A stretch of 64,000 nt of DNA, from NCBI GenBank assembly GCA_009602735.1, contig WELA01009551.1, positions 62,001-126,000 on the forward strand, in the 5' to 3' direction. This document shows positions 43,435 to 53,428 of the stretch, piece after piece. Position 1 is the first letter of the stretch. Every line of letters begins with the position of its first letter. Below the pieces are notes generated by a model that was not told the DNA's origin, did not search any database, and was given only the letters and a program-made list of their open reading frames with translations. The DNA is from Mesotaenium endlicherianum. Its lineage: Eukaryota; Streptophyta; Zygnematophyceae; Zygnematales; Mesotaeniaceae. Both the position numbers and the translations under genes were made by a program.

Positions 43435-45116
43435 TATCTATTGGCTTTGGTGGTATTTTTTTTAATATCGGTCGTGACTTTGTATTGTTCAGCCAGCTTC
43501 ACTGCATTGTATGCGTTGACAATACCGCCGCTTTTGGAAAGATCACTGAAAGATACAACAGATTTTTTATCACCCGGCTTAAAACTGGGTACCGATGCAT
43601 CGGGTACCAATACCGATTGCTCGATGATCTTTTTCACTTGTATGGCGCTGAGTTCAGGATAATAAGAGCGGATCAGCGCGGCGAGGCCGGAAACAACAGG
43701 TGCAGACATACTGGTGCCCTGCTGGTTGCCATAGGTATGAGTACCGGGGAGGGTAGAATACATTTTTACACCCGGTGCAAACACGTCTACATGTGTTTTG
43801 CCATAATTACTGAAGTCCGCGGCAATGCTGCCATTGATCCTGGGATCACTGCTGGCGCCTACCGTAATAAAATTTCCGGCATTGGTGTTCCATTCTTTGA
43901 GCCAGGGATTGGGATAGCCTACGGTTGTATCGAGGTTGTAAGATTCATTACCCGATGAGTGCACGATGAGCACATCTTTCATTTCTGCATAATGCACAGC
44001 GCTGTCTACCCACATTTTCTCAGGTGAATAATATTTGCCAAAACTCATGTTGATGACCTTAGCGCCATTATCTACTGCATAACGGATAGCGAGCGCTACG
44101 TCTTTATCGTATTCATCTCCGTCCGGCACCACCCTTATCATCATCAGTTTCACATTATCTGCTACGCCATCGATGCCAATATGGTTGCCGCGTTGGGCGC
44201 CGATGAGTCCGCATACATGGGTGCCATGCATAGGCGATGGGCCCATCACATCATTGTTGCCATAGAAGCGATCGGTAAGACTGTTGTAATTATCCTGTAC
44301 GATCTCTGCCCGGTTGTCTTTCACTGATTCTTTCGAATCAAAAGCTGCTTTTTTGCCTTCTACATATTCCTCCAACTGGCCCAATATGCTCACATTGGTT
44401 TCGCTGTTCCTTTCTTCATCCGGTATACCAATCATTTTCATGCTGGTGAGATAAGCCAGTTTGGCTTCTTTGCCCAGCCTGGAAACGGGTTCGAACTTTT
44501 CAAGTTTGTCGCAGGTATATTCATCGCAACCCATTTCATGGCGCAATACTTTATCGTGCCGTTTCAGGGCTTTGCAGGTGATGTCGAGGATCATCAGCTC
44601 CATCTGTTCGTCGGGAGAGAAGTTCAATTCATTCACCGCCTTGGTCCAGGCCTGGTAATGGTCTTTATCGACTGGAGAAAATGCGCTGGTATCGGGTTTG
44701 CCTTCGAACCGGCTTTTCCATTTGTGGAAGATACGGGCGCGTTCATCGGGCGCACGTTTGAGGTTGCGGCCATCTTTACCGCCGAGAAAATTCCATCCGT
44801 ACACGTCATCTACATAACCGTTGCCATCGTCGTCGATACCGTTGCCCGGAATTTCTTTCGGGTTATGCCACAGCATGTTTTTCAAATCCTCATGTGTGGT
44901 ATCCACGCCGGAATCCAGCACGGCAACCACAACAGGAGTGGACTTCCTCTTTTTGTCTTTCAGGAAATCATAGGCCCTGTTCAGGCTGATACCGTAAAAA
45001 GAATCCTGCGAATGGTCCATCTGGTACCAGTTCTTCGGTATACTATTCTGGGCCTGGCCGCAAACGAAGAAAAGTGGCAATGCCACAACACTTAAAACAA
45101 TCCCACGATGCATCAT
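43434..45116 (-). CDS. S8 family subtilisin-like serine protease
   Basis: A 560-residue secreted protease. A signal peptide is clear (VLSVVALPLFFVCGQAQ). The triad is Asp in VVAVLDSGVDTTHEDLK near 68, His in MHGTHVCGLIGAQRG near 298 and Ser in GTSMSAPVVSGLAALI near 475. About 190 residues between the Asp and His blocks form an insertion with charged helices, longer than in classical subtilisins. No type IX C-terminal sorting domain is evident. ATGs at 45116 and 45113 are equivalent starts. Confidence 0.93.
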   Translation of the reverse strand: MMHRGIVLSVVALPLFFVCGQAQNSIPKNWYQMDHSQDSFYGISLNRAYDFLKDKKRKSTPVVVAVLDSGVDTTHEDLKNMLWHNPKEIPGNGIDDDGNGYVDDVYGWNFLGGKDGRNLKRAPDERARIFHKWKSRFEGKPDTSAFSPVDKDHYQAWTKAVNELNFSPDEQMELMILDITCKALKRHDKVLRHEMGCDEYTCDKLEKFEPVSRLGKEAKLAYLTSMKMIGIPDEERNSETNVSILGQLEEYVEGKKAAFDSKESVKDNRAEIVQDNYNSLTDRFYGNNDVMGPSPMHGTHVCGLIGAQRGNHIGIDGVADNVKLMMIRVVPDGDEYDKDVALAIRYAVDNGAKVINMSFGKYYSPEKMWVDSAVHYAEMKDVLIVHSSGNESYNLDTTVGYPNPWLKEWNTNAGNFITVGASSDPRINGSIAADFSNYGKTHVDVFAPGVKMYSTLPGTHTYGNQQGTSMSAPVVSGLAALIRSYYPELSAIQVKKIIEQSVLVPDASVPSFKPGDKKSVVSFSDLSKSGGIVNAYNAVKLAEQYKVTTDIKKNTTKANR

Positions 45117-45198
45117 CAGTGTAAATTACTTATCCCCGCAAATTTGCAGAATGATAATGATAATATAACGCACCCGGGTCAGTTTTAGGAAAATCTTA

Positions 45199-46545
45199 TC
45201 AGAAAACCGGGTTTACACCCACATAATTGGAGGGGGTGATGGATTTTAATTCTTTTTTCAGTGCACTGCTGATTTTCAATGTACTGATGAACTGGTGGAT
45301 GGCTTTTTTGTCGATGGTATTATTGCCCCTGGTAAGGTCTTTCAGCGCCTCATAAGGGTTGGGGTAATTTTCGCGACGCAGGATGGTTTGTATGGCTTCC
45401 GCCACAACGGCCCAGTTGTTCTCCAGGTCTTCTTTGATTTTGGCCTCATTCAGCACCAGCTTGCTCAGTCCTTTTTCCAGCGATTTAAGTGCAATGATCA
45501 CATGCGCTACCGGAACGCCCAGGTTCCGTAAAACGGTAGAATCGGTAAGGTCGCGCTGGAGCCGGCTGATGGGCAGTTTGGCCGATAAATGTTCCAGAAT
45601 GGCATTGGCTACTCCCAGGTTGCCTTCGGCGTTTTCAAAATCGATGGGGTTTACCTTATGGGGCATGGCCGAGGAACCAACTTCTCCTTTTTTTGTTTTT
45701 TGTTTGAAATAATCCATGCTGATATAAGTCCAGCAGTCGCGGCAAAGGTCTATGAGGATATTGTTGATCCGCTTCATGGCATCAAAATGTGCTGCGAGAT
45801 TATCGTAATGTTCAATTTGCGATGTGTACTGCATGCGTTGCAGACCCAACACCTGGTCTACAAATTCATTGCCCAATGCGATCCAGTTCTTTTTAGGGAA
45901 AGCAATATGATGGGCGTTGAAATTACCGGTGGCGCCCCCGAACTTGGCGGCATATGGTATGCTGGAAAACAACTCTACCTGGTTGTGCAGTCTTTCTACA
46001 AAAACCATGATCTCTTTACCCAGCCGGGTGGGCGAAGCAGGTTGTCCGTGTGTGCGCGCCAGCAATGAAATATCTTTCCATTGTGTCGCCAACTGGTAAA
46101 GGTTGTTTTGCAGGTTGATGATGGAAGGCATGTATTCATGCTCCATGCAATGTTTCCAGCTCAGGGGAATAGAAGTATTGTTGATGTCCTGTGAAGTGAG
46201 TCCGAAATGGATCCACTCTTTCAGTTCAGGTATACCGGCTTTATCGAGTTGCTCTTTGAGAAAATATTCCACCGCTTTTACATCATGGTTCGTGATGGAC
46301 TCAATCTGTTTGATCTGCTGTGCATCGGCAATGCTGAAATCATCGGCCACTTTCTTCAAGTGAAGCCTTGCTTTGGCGGGCAGTTTGAAGAATTTTTTAT
46401 CGGCCAGGAAAAAGAAATACTCGATCTCCACCAATATCCTGTATTTGATCAGTCCGTATTCAGAAAAATATTCATCGAGGTGATGCACTTGTTTGCGGTA
46501 ACGTCCGTCTACAGGGGAAATAGCGGTGAGTGGGAGCAATTCCAT
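45199..46545 (-). CDS. purB: adenylosuccinate lyase
   Basis: A 448-residue fumarase-superfamily enzyme used twice in purine synthesis. N-terminal TAISPVDGRYRKQVHHL, the HFGLTSQDINNTSIPL loop near 110-125, and the signature GSSAMPHKVNPIDFENAEGN near 290 are diagnostic of the longer E. coli-type PurB. It diverges from mqnA across 64 bp. Confidence 0.96.
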   Translation of the reverse strand: MELLPLTAISPVDGRYRKQVHHLDEYFSEYGLIKYRILVEIEYFFFLADKKFFKLPAKARLHLKKVADDFSIADAQQIKQIESITNHDVKAVEYFLKEQLDKAGIPELKEWIHFGLTSQDINNTSIPLSWKHCMEHEYMPSIINLQNNLYQLATQWKDISLLARTHGQPASPTRLGKEIMVFVERLHNQVELFSSIPYAAKFGGATGNFNAHHIAFPKKNWIALGNEFVDQVLGLQRMQYTSQIEHYDNLAAHFDAMKRINNILIDLCRDCWTYISMDYFKQKTKKGEVGSSAMPHKVNPIDFENAEGNLGVANAILEHLSAKLPISRLQRDLTDSTVLRNLGVPVAHVIIALKSLEKGLSKLVLNEAKIKEDLENNWAVVAEAIQTILRRENYPNPYEALKDLTRGNNTIDKKAIHQFISTLKISSALKKELKSITPSNYVGVNPVF

Positions 46546-46609
46546 GGTTTAGGGTACTTGTTTTGGGTTTTGGTTAAATAACCGTTCTTTGCATGCAAAA
46601 GTAACCTAA

Positions 46610-47377
46610 TTGGACAAGAGAATACGTGTTGGCGTTGTTAGTTATTTAAATACCAGGCCTTTGTTATATGGAATCAGGCGTTCCGGGCTGATGGATAAGA
46701 TTGAGTTGGTAGAAGATTACCCCGCCCATATTGCTGGCATGTTGCTAAATGATGAAATAGATGTGGGACTGGTTCCGGTAGCCATCATTCCCCAGTTGAA
46801 AGAGTCATATATCGTTACCGATCATTGCATTGGTGCCGATGCGGAAGTAGCTTCTGTAGCTATCTTCAGCGAAGTGCCGATGGAACAGATCACCAAGGTA
46901 TTGCTTGATTATCAGAGTCGCACTTCCGTTAATCTGGCCAAAGTATTGTTGAAAGAATACTGGAAAAAAGATGTAGTGCTTGAAGATGCCCGTGAGGATT
47001 TCCGTTCTCATATTAAGGGAACTACAGCCGGCGTAGTAATAGGCGACAGGGCCTTGGAACAGCGAACCCAATCGGCCTATATTTATGACCTGGGACTTGC
47101 CTGGAAGAAACATACCGGGCTGCCTTTTGTTTTTGCAGCCTGGGTGGCCAATAAACCGCTGGGAGAAGATTTTGAAGATGCATTCAATCGTGCAAATGGA
47201 TATGGGTTGCACCACATTGATGAGGTTGTGGCGGATATTGACTGTAACTGGTACGACATGAAAACCTATTACACAAAAAACATAAGCTACCGGCTTGATG
47301 CAGAAAAAAGAAAAGGGTTGGCTTTGTTCCTGGAGAAAATACAGCAGTCCGCTAGTATCTTGTCTTCCCAGGTATGA
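46610..47377 (+). CDS. mqnA: chorismate dehydratase of the futalosine menaquinone pathway
   Basis: A 255-residue protein of the MqnA family, which converts chorismate to 3-enolpyruvoyl-benzoate. The start RVGVVSYLNTRPLLYG, ELVEDYPAHIAGMLLNDEIDVGLVPVA (across residues 33-60) and LGLAWKKHTGLPFVFAAWVA near 165 are typical. TTG at 46610 is the only sensible start: it lies directly before DKRIRVGVV and no ATG is in frame nearby. The 3' end overlaps the convergent flippase gene by 26 bp. It implies menaquinone synthesis by the futalosine route. Confidence 0.9.
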   Translation: MDKRIRVGVVSYLNTRPLLYGIRRSGLMDKIELVEDYPAHIAGMLLNDEIDVGLVPVAIIPQLKESYIVTDHCIGADAEVASVAIFSEVPMEQITKVLLDYQSRTSVNLAKVLLKEYWKKDVVLEDAREDFRSHIKGTTAGVVIGDRALEQRTQSAYIYDLGLAWKKHTGLPFVFAAWVANKPLGEDFEDAFNRANGYGLHHIDEVVADIDCNWYDMKTYYTKNISYRLDAEKRKGLALFLEKIQQSASILSSQV

Positions 47378-48869
47378 GCGTCTTCAATTTTGCAGTGATG
47401 AAGTCGCTTAAATCCGGTGCAACACGTGTATAGTAGATGATTGGAATGAACAGTGCCAGGAATGCGATAGATCTTACCAGTATATCCATGTAAAGGTTAT
47501 TGCTTTGCGGGATATAGTAGATGCACCCATAAAGCAATACAGTTACAGCCAGGATGTATAAATGTGTAATCGTGTATGGCTGCAATCCAAATTTTCTCCA
47601 CAGAAATACATATCGTACTCCGTTGTAAATAGTTAACGCTATGAGGTTTGAATAAGCAAGGCCCATCAATCCGAATGATTTGATAAGTATGAAATTCATA
47701 GGAATGGAAAGGATGGTATAAAACACATTGGTGAAGAAGTCGAAACGCCAATAATTGGATGTGCCGATGATCTGCCCATTCACGCCTGTAGCAAGGTCCA
47801 GCACTTTGGCCAATCCCATCACCAATACCACTGGGCCGATGATTTCGTAATTGCCTTTGCTGCCTGATGAAAGTTTATTAAGGAAGAGTATCAGGTTGTG
47901 TATATTCAGCCAGATGAGCCCGAACAGGCCCAGCCCGATCACTAATAAATTGGAAACACTTTTAGCGTAAATATTCCTGATGTTATCCATTTGCTTATTC
48001 TTCCAAGATTCCGATAAAACAGGTATGCTGATGGATGTGATGCTGCGCTGCGGTATTTCCAGCGCTGCGCTGACGTAAGTAGCGATGGCAAAGATGCCGG
48101 TATCGGCTAATCCGCGTAAACTGATTACCAGTATTGTATCGTTGGTCTTGGCAAGTACATTCAGAAACTGCGCGCCAAAAATGAACAGGCTGAAAGCAAT
48201 CATTTTCTTTTTTAATCGCCTGGTAACACTGCTGATGGGCAGTATGTGCAGTTGCCATTTACCAGAACGAATCAATACCACCAGCAACACTAAGGCTGGC
48301 AATAGGTATAGTGCACTAAAAGAATGAATGAATTGTTTCAGGTTGATCCAATGAAATGCATAAAAGAGGATCAACAGGGTGGTAAGTAAACGAATGCCTG
48401 TTTCCCGTAGAAAATTAGTAAGAGCGGTTTTTTTCAAGCACCAACCAAATGCTTCGAGCCAGGAGAAGAGCAGGAGGCAAAAAGTATAAGGATAGATGGT
48501 ATAAAAGTAATGTGCAAATTCAGGTGACTTACCAAGTTTGCGTATGATGAAATCTCTGAAAAAAAATCCGACCAGGCAGGTGAACAGAAAGCCCATAGCA
48601 CAAGCGATGGCGGTGATCATGGGTAGATCGTTTTTATCGGGCCCTGTATAATCGTTATAAAAAGGGAAGAACTTGTAGATTACTGGCAGGGAACCTAGGG
48701 TACACAATATCGACAAGGTAAGTGATATATCGATCATGGCCCTGGTGAGGCCTATCTCTCCCTGCGAGAAATAGCGGGGGAACAGCACCAGGATATTCAC
48801 AGCGCCAATGACAAAGCCGATGAATATATAGATGGAAGACTTGAAACTTTGTTTTTGTATGATTCCCAT
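47352..48869 (-). CDS. polysaccharide flippase (Wzx/MATE-like)
   Basis: A 505-residue membrane protein with about 14 hydrophobic helices, of the oligosaccharide flippase type (KSSIYIFIGFVIGAVNILVL at the N-terminus, GEIGLTRAMIDISLTLSI near 37). It would move lipid-linked sugar units across the inner membrane. It is the last of a minus-strand group with a glycosyltransferase and an FkbM methyltransferase (gaps of 16 and 3 bp). Confidence 0.88.
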   Translation of the reverse strand: MGIIQKQSFKSSIYIFIGFVIGAVNILVLFPRYFSQGEIGLTRAMIDISLTLSILCTLGSLPVIYKFFPFYNDYTGPDKNDLPMITAIACAMGFLFTCLVGFFFRDFIIRKLGKSPEFAHYFYTIYPYTFCLLLFSWLEAFGWCLKKTALTNFLRETGIRLLTTLLILFYAFHWINLKQFIHSFSALYLLPALVLLVVLIRSGKWQLHILPISSVTRRLKKKMIAFSLFIFGAQFLNVLAKTNDTILVISLRGLADTGIFAIATYVSAALEIPQRSITSISIPVLSESWKNKQMDNIRNIYAKSVSNLLVIGLGLFGLIWLNIHNLILFLNKLSSGSKGNYEIIGPVVLVMGLAKVLDLATGVNGQIIGTSNYWRFDFFTNVFYTILSIPMNFILIKSFGLMGLAYSNLIALTIYNGVRYVFLWRKFGLQPYTITHLYILAVTVLLYGCIYYIPQSNNLYMDILVRSIAFLALFIPIIYYTRVAPDLSDFITAKLKTLIPGKTRY

Positions 48870-48885
48870 AATGCAATCGCCTAAG

Positions 48886-49689
48886 TTATGAATATTTCTT
48901 GCGAAGCCTGTTTATGATCATGCGCCATATAGTAAGGTAGGCGATTCTGCTTTCAGTATACAATACCTGTTTGCTGTTCACCAGCTCTTTGAGGCATTGC
49001 AGATACCAATCGCCATGCTTGCTGATGATGTAGTTGATGATCTCCGGGCGACGTGGCGTAGTATCATTTTTAAGCGTAGACCCCGGTGTTTGCCGGTAAA
49101 ACAATAATTTCTCGGGGATCACTTCTACTTTCCATCCCTGTTTGGTAATGCGTATATAAAACTCCCAATCTTCATAGCCCATGGTCATTTGTTCATCATA
49201 CCCTCCTACAGTATCCCAGCAGCTTTTTCTGACCATGGCACAGGCAGGGCATTCACTTGAGAAAAGAAAATTATAAGCATTGCCCCCGCGGGGCCGGGCG
49301 GTTTGCTTGTAGTCGCCGAATAACTGGATATGACTGGTTACCACAGCCACTTCTGTTTTCTTCTCCAGGATGGCAATGGCTTTGGTGAAAAAGCTAGGAT
49401 GGAAATAATCATCGGCATCCAGTGCAGCAATAAGGCTGCCGCTTGCATATTGTACACCATGGTTCCGGGCAGAAGACATGCGACCGTTTTCTTTGTGCAA
49501 CACTTTGATACCTTTTTGCGAAAGCTCTTCCAATACCTGTAATGTATGTGCATCAGTGGAACCATCGTTCACTACAATGATCTCGAAATGCGAATAGGTC
49601 TGCTGTTGCAGGCGGTCAATCGTTTCGGGCAGATAAGCGCCATCATTGTAACAGGGGATAACCACGGAGATTAAAGGTGTGGATGTCAT
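48886..49689 (-). CDS. family 2 glycosyltransferase
   Basis: A 267-residue GT-A glycosyltransferase. The nucleotide-sugar-binding start PLISVVIPCYNDGAYLPETI, VVNDGSTD near 40, and the metal-binding DADDYF near 95 are clear; ED in YEDWEFYIRI near 172 is the likely catalytic base region. No transmembrane helix is seen. It makes part of a surface glycan; the sugar is unknown. It is three bases behind the FkbM gene. Confidence 0.9.
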   Translation of the reverse strand: MTSTPLISVVIPCYNDGAYLPETIDRLQQQTYSHFEIIVVNDGSTDAHTLQVLEELSQKGIKVLHKENGRMSSARNHGVQYASGSLIAALDADDYFHPSFFTKAIAILEKKTEVAVVTSHIQLFGDYKQTARPRGGNAYNFLFSSECPACAMVRKSCWDTVGGYDEQMTMGYEDWEFYIRITKQGWKVEVIPEKLLFYRQTPGSTLKNDTTPRRPEIINYIISKHGDWYLQCLKELVNSKQVLYTESRIAYLTIWRMIINRLRKKYS

Positions 49690-49692
49690 GCA

Positions 49693-50523
49693 CTATTTTT
49701 TATAGCAGAAAATATTTAACTGGACATCGTATTGTGCCGTGCCCTGTTTTTCTGTGAAGGGATGAACTAGGCTGTCGGCTGCATTTCGGATGTATACCAT
49801 GAAACCCTGTTGTTGAACAATGCTGAGCAAATTGGTCAGTTGGACATTGTCTGATGTGCGGCCGTGGTACTCCAGGAAAAGGTTGCGCACACGATGCAAT
49901 TCACCGGCACAATCGGGAATGACTTTGTGTTCGCCGCCTTCAATATCCATTTTCAGAAAATCGACCTGATCAAAGTTGCGCAATATACCGGCCAGCCTGA
50001 CGCAGGGTACCTGTTGCCCATTTGTTGCCAGGGATTCATCGGTTATGCGACTTGCTTCTGTACCATTAGCCAGGAAAGAAACATATCCATCTTCTACCCA
50101 CACGGCTTTGGGCACGGCTTGCACATAGGACAAATGGTTGACGGCAATGTTTTTCTCCAGCAGGCGGAAATTATTTTCATCCGGTTCAAAAGCCCATATG
50201 TTGGCATGGGGGTACAGTTGTTTAAAATACAACACGCTTAAGCCAATATTAGCGCCACAGTCCAGTATCACAGGCTGGTCGGTCGCTGCCTGAAAACGGT
50301 ACATTTCCCCTACGAATAGTTCATCATAAGTGTGCAACAGTTCATAAGGGCGCTGGTAATACACCGGCATTCCATTCAATGTTTTGCTTTTTTCCTGCTG
50401 GTCATCTTCGTGCTTCAGTATTTTTTCCTGTAGCCAGCCGATGGGTTTGAAACGACCCTGGTGGGTAGGAGGTTTCAGCCTTCCAACGATACCTTTGATT
50501 ATATTTGCCAGAAAATTGCTCAT
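49693..50523 (-). CDS. FkbM family methyltransferase
   Basis: A 276-residue SAM-dependent methyltransferase. The SAM-binding motif VILDCGANIGLSVLYF is near residues 84-99, followed by WAFEPDENNFRLLEKNI and the motif FLKMDIEGGEHKVI near 190. It likely methylates a sugar of the surface glycan made by its neighbours. It diverges from the glycosyltransferase at 50538 with only 14 bp between the start codons. Confidence 0.92.
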   Translation of the reverse strand: MSNFLANIIKGIVGRLKPPTHQGRFKPIGWLQEKILKHEDDQQEKSKTLNGMPVYYQRPYELLHTYDELFVGEMYRFQAATDQPVILDCGANIGLSVLYFKQLYPHANIWAFEPDENNFRLLEKNIAVNHLSYVQAVPKAVWVEDGYVSFLANGTEASRITDESLATNGQQVPCVRLAGILRNFDQVDFLKMDIEGGEHKVIPDCAGELHRVRNLFLEYHGRTSDNVQLTNLLSIVQQQGFMVYIRNAADSLVHPFTEKQGTAQYDVQLNIFCYKK

Positions 50524-50537
50524 AATTTTTAGCTTAT

Positions 50538-51485
50538 ATGTCGAATCCGTTGATCAGCATTTGTGTTCCTGCCTATAAGAAACCTGAATTTGTGGTCCGT
50601 TTGCTGGATGCGGTGCTCCGGCAAAGTTATAAGCAGGTAGAAGTGATCCTCTCGGATGATTCGCCCGACGATGGTGTAAAAATAGCTATCGAGCCCTATA
50701 AAACGGAATTACGCATCCAATATTATCAAAATACTCCGGCACTGGGAAGCCCTAAAAACTGGAATGGGGCTATTGAAAAAGCAACAGGTGATTATTTTAT
50801 GTTGCTGCACCAGGACGATTGGTTCAATGATGAGCATGCCCTTGCCAAATACATAGCTGCTTTCGAAAAAAATCCTTCGGCAGGCTTCGTGTTTTGCAAG
50901 AACACTGCCATATCCGAGCAAGGGAACAGTATGGTTTTACAATACATTCCCTCCCTGCTACCTGAATTGAATAAACGCCCCTTGCACCTATTGCTGGCTA
51001 ATGTGATTGGCCCGCCCAGCAATACCATGTTGAAAGCGGCTGTTAAAAAAGAAGTACAATATGAAGAACGTTTCATTTGGCTGGTGGATGTGGATTATTA
51101 TGTGCATGTTTTGCAGAAAGGCTACACTTATGTTTACCTCGATGAACACCTGGTGAGCATCGGGTTGCACGACGACCAAACTACAGTGTTCTGCAGGGAG
51201 AACGATGAGATCATCCTCAAAGAGAACATCCTGTTTGCACAAAAGATCGGAACAACTGCTTTCCGTGATCTTAAAATATATGATTATTACTGGCGGTTGC
51301 TCCGCAACCATGAAGTGCGTACCGAAGCTGTGATGGTGAACAGTGGGGTGGAGCCTGTAGAGATTTTACCTGTATTGCGTCATATGTTAAAATGGCAGCA
51401 AAAGGTTCCGCTGCGTTTGTTGCGTATGGGGGTTGTTTCCAAAACATTCATGTTCCTGAATTATCTTGTGAGTCCAACAGCTTAA
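50538..51485 (+). CDS. family 2 glycosyltransferase
   Basis: A 315-residue GT-A enzyme: PLISICVPAYKKPEFVVRLL at the start, ILSDDSPDD near 37, and LHQDDWFNDEHAL near 92 (the DxD region). A VDVDYYVHVLQKGY segment near 183 marks the acceptor side. Followed after 12 bp by another glycosyltransferase on the same strand. Confidence 0.9.
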   Translation: MSNPLISICVPAYKKPEFVVRLLDAVLRQSYKQVEVILSDDSPDDGVKIAIEPYKTELRIQYYQNTPALGSPKNWNGAIEKATGDYFMLLHQDDWFNDEHALAKYIAAFEKNPSAGFVFCKNTAISEQGNSMVLQYIPSLLPELNKRPLHLLLANVIGPPSNTMLKAAVKKEVQYEERFIWLVDVDYYVHVLQKGYTYVYLDEHLVSIGLHDDQTTVFCRENDEIILKENILFAQKIGTTAFRDLKIYDYYWRLLRNHEVRTEAVMVNSGVEPVEILPVLRHMLKWQQKVPLRLLRMGVVSKTFMFLNYLVSPTA

Positions 51486-51497
51486 CCAGCCGATAGC

Positions 51498-52502
51498 ATG
51501 AAACTATCTGTCATCCTAGTCAATTACCGTTCTGCTGCTTATATCATTGACTGCATTCGCTCTGCCTCTGCATTCGAAAGTGTAAGCAGTTTTGAATGGA
51601 TAGTAGTGGACAATGCATCGGGCGATGACAGTAAGGAAAAGATACTGCAACAATTTTCTTTTGTGCAATGGGTGGATATGGGATACAACGCCGGCTTCGC
51701 AAGGGCCAACAATGCCGGCATCAGGCAGGCTACAGGCGATGTATTGTTATTGCTGAACCCGGATACCCTTATTTTGAATGATGCAATTCGGCAATGTTAC
51801 CTGCCATTTGTTCAAAGTTCTTATGCAGCTTGTGGCGTACAACTTCTGTATGAGAACGGTGCGCCTCAGATATCGGGAAGCTATTTTATGAAGGGTGGTA
51901 TCAATCACCTGCTCTCCATCCCTTACTGGGGTCGGTTTTTGCGATGGTTGGCTTTCCAATTGCATACACGCAAACCGGGAGTAGAGCAGGTAGCTGATGA
52001 AGTGAAAGTGGACTGGATCAGCGGCGCCTTCCTCATGGTGAAAAAAAAAGCGATAGCAGTAGCCGGACTGATGGACGAAGATTTCTTCCTGTATGGGGAA
52101 GAAGTGGAATGGTGCAGTCGGTTGAAAAAAGCGGGAGCATTGGTATTGTACGGGAATATCCGCATCGTCCACTTGATGGGGGAATCAATCAAAGACGCTA
52201 CGCAAACAAAAGATAAAACTTATGATAACCTGTTTGATAAAAAAGGATTGCAACTGATCGTGTCCAATCATGTGCGTATCAGGAAACAATATGGGATCGG
52301 TTGGTTCTTATTTCAGTTGTTGAATTATACCTTGGGGGTGTTGGTATTCGCAATATGTGGCACTATCTGGCCATTGATACGCGGGAAGTCTCCGGTTGGT
52401 GAATGGAAAAAGATAGGGGGGCTGGCGAAAAATGTTGCAGTAGTGTGGTCATTATTGTTAGTGATTGTGAGGAACAAACCGCATTTTTATAAAATGCTTT
52501 AA
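51498..52502 (+). CDS. family 2 glycosyltransferase, rhamnosyltransferase-like
   Basis: A 334-residue GT2 enzyme of the WcaA/rhamnosyltransferase kind. KLSVILVNYRSAAYIIDCI, VVDNASGDDS near 36, NAGFARANNAGIRQA near 64 and LLLNPDTL near 85 are visible, with the downstream WISGAFLMVKK and FFLYGEEVEWCSRLKKAG motifs. Two hydrophobic stretches near the C-terminus suggest membrane association. Its end overlaps the convergent glycosyltransferase gene by 4 bp. Confidence 0.9.
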   Translation: MKLSVILVNYRSAAYIIDCIRSASAFESVSSFEWIVVDNASGDDSKEKILQQFSFVQWVDMGYNAGFARANNAGIRQATGDVLLLLNPDTLILNDAIRQCYLPFVQSSYAACGVQLLYENGAPQISGSYFMKGGINHLLSIPYWGRFLRWLAFQLHTRKPGVEQVADEVKVDWISGAFLMVKKKAIAVAGLMDEDFFLYGEEVEWCSRLKKAGALVLYGNIRIVHLMGESIKDATQTKDKTYDNLFDKKGLQLIVSNHVRIRKQYGIGWFLFQLLNYTLGVLVFAICGTIWPLIRGKSPVGEWKKIGGLAKNVAVVWSLLLVIVRNKPHFYKML

Positions 52503-53428
52503 ACAGTGGTGCGGCTGTCCAGCAATCCTTTTAGTGCATCTATCCTGAATTGTATAACTGGCTTTGCTTTTGCCGGATTCCCTTGCAGTGTGTACAGGAT
52601 GCCTAATACAACAGAAGCACCCAACTTGAAAAAATATTCAATGATCTTTTTGTAGTAAGCCATCCTGCCAATAGCTTTGACTCTTACCTGTTCACCTCTT
52701 CCAATGCCACTGGCAACGCGGTACATGTATTCGGGTGTCAGCTTCTTGACCTCTACTACATGTTCCACACAGATAGAGGGGTTGTAGTAAATATTGCCAC
52801 CCAATGCCTGTAATTTGAAGAAGAATTCCTTCCCCTCACCACCGATACGCAAAGTGCCCGCCACACCTGGCAAAGCCGTATTGAATCCGTTGACTCTTAT
52901 GAAATAGGCTTTTCGTACGATCATGTTTGATTCTAACGGGTATTTACCTGGCTTAAATAATGTGACTTCCTGCGCATAATCGAAATTGCCAACAAGAGAG
53001 GATACGTAATAACTCATCCATGCAGGCTCTGAAGGAATATACCTGGGTATGATTCTTCCGCCTAATCCGATCGCATCGGCATGCTGATCGAAAAAAGATA
53101 CGATACGCTCCAGGTAATCGGGCGCTGCAATGGCGTCATCGTCCATGAAACACAAGAGAGGAGACTTACTTAAAGTAGCGCCGGTGTTCCTCGCGAAGGA
53201 AGCGCCCTGTTTCGATTCGTTGAGAAATTGAAAAGAAGCATCGGGATGTGCGGAGATATAAGCGTCACAAATACTGGTAGTATTATCGGATGAATTGTTG
53301 TTGACGATTATCACCTCATAATATTGCTTGTCAAGGCTTTGCCTGTACAAACTTTCCATAGCATCCACAATATAATCGGCCCGGTTATAGGTGCACACCA
53401 CTACAGATATCCTTGGCATCGTACTCAT
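52499..53428 (-). CDS. family 2 glycosyltransferase
   Basis: A 309-residue GT2 enzyme with RISVVVCTYNRADYIVDAM near residue 5, NNNSSDNT near 42, and CFMDDDAIAAPDYLE near 92. ATG at 53428 is preferred because it overlaps the stop of the YfhO gene by 4 bp (ATGA) and starts just before the conserved domain; the frame is open for 20 more residues inside the YfhO gene. The C-terminal hydrophobic segment (about residues 268-285) may anchor it. Confidence 0.9.
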   Translation of the reverse strand: MSTMPRISVVVCTYNRADYIVDAMESLYRQSLDKQYYEVIIVNNNSSDNTTSICDAYISAHPDASFQFLNESKQGASFARNTGATLSKSPLLCFMDDDAIAAPDYLERIVSFFDQHADAIGLGGRIIPRYIPSEPAWMSYYVSSLVGNFDYAQEVTLFKPGKYPLESNMIVRKAYFIRVNGFNTALPGVAGTLRIGGEGKEFFFKLQALGGNIYYNPSICVEHVVEVKKLTPEYMYRVASGIGRGEQVRVKAIGRMAYYKKIIEYFFKLGASVVLGILYTLQGNPAKAKPVIQFRIDALKGLLDSRTTV

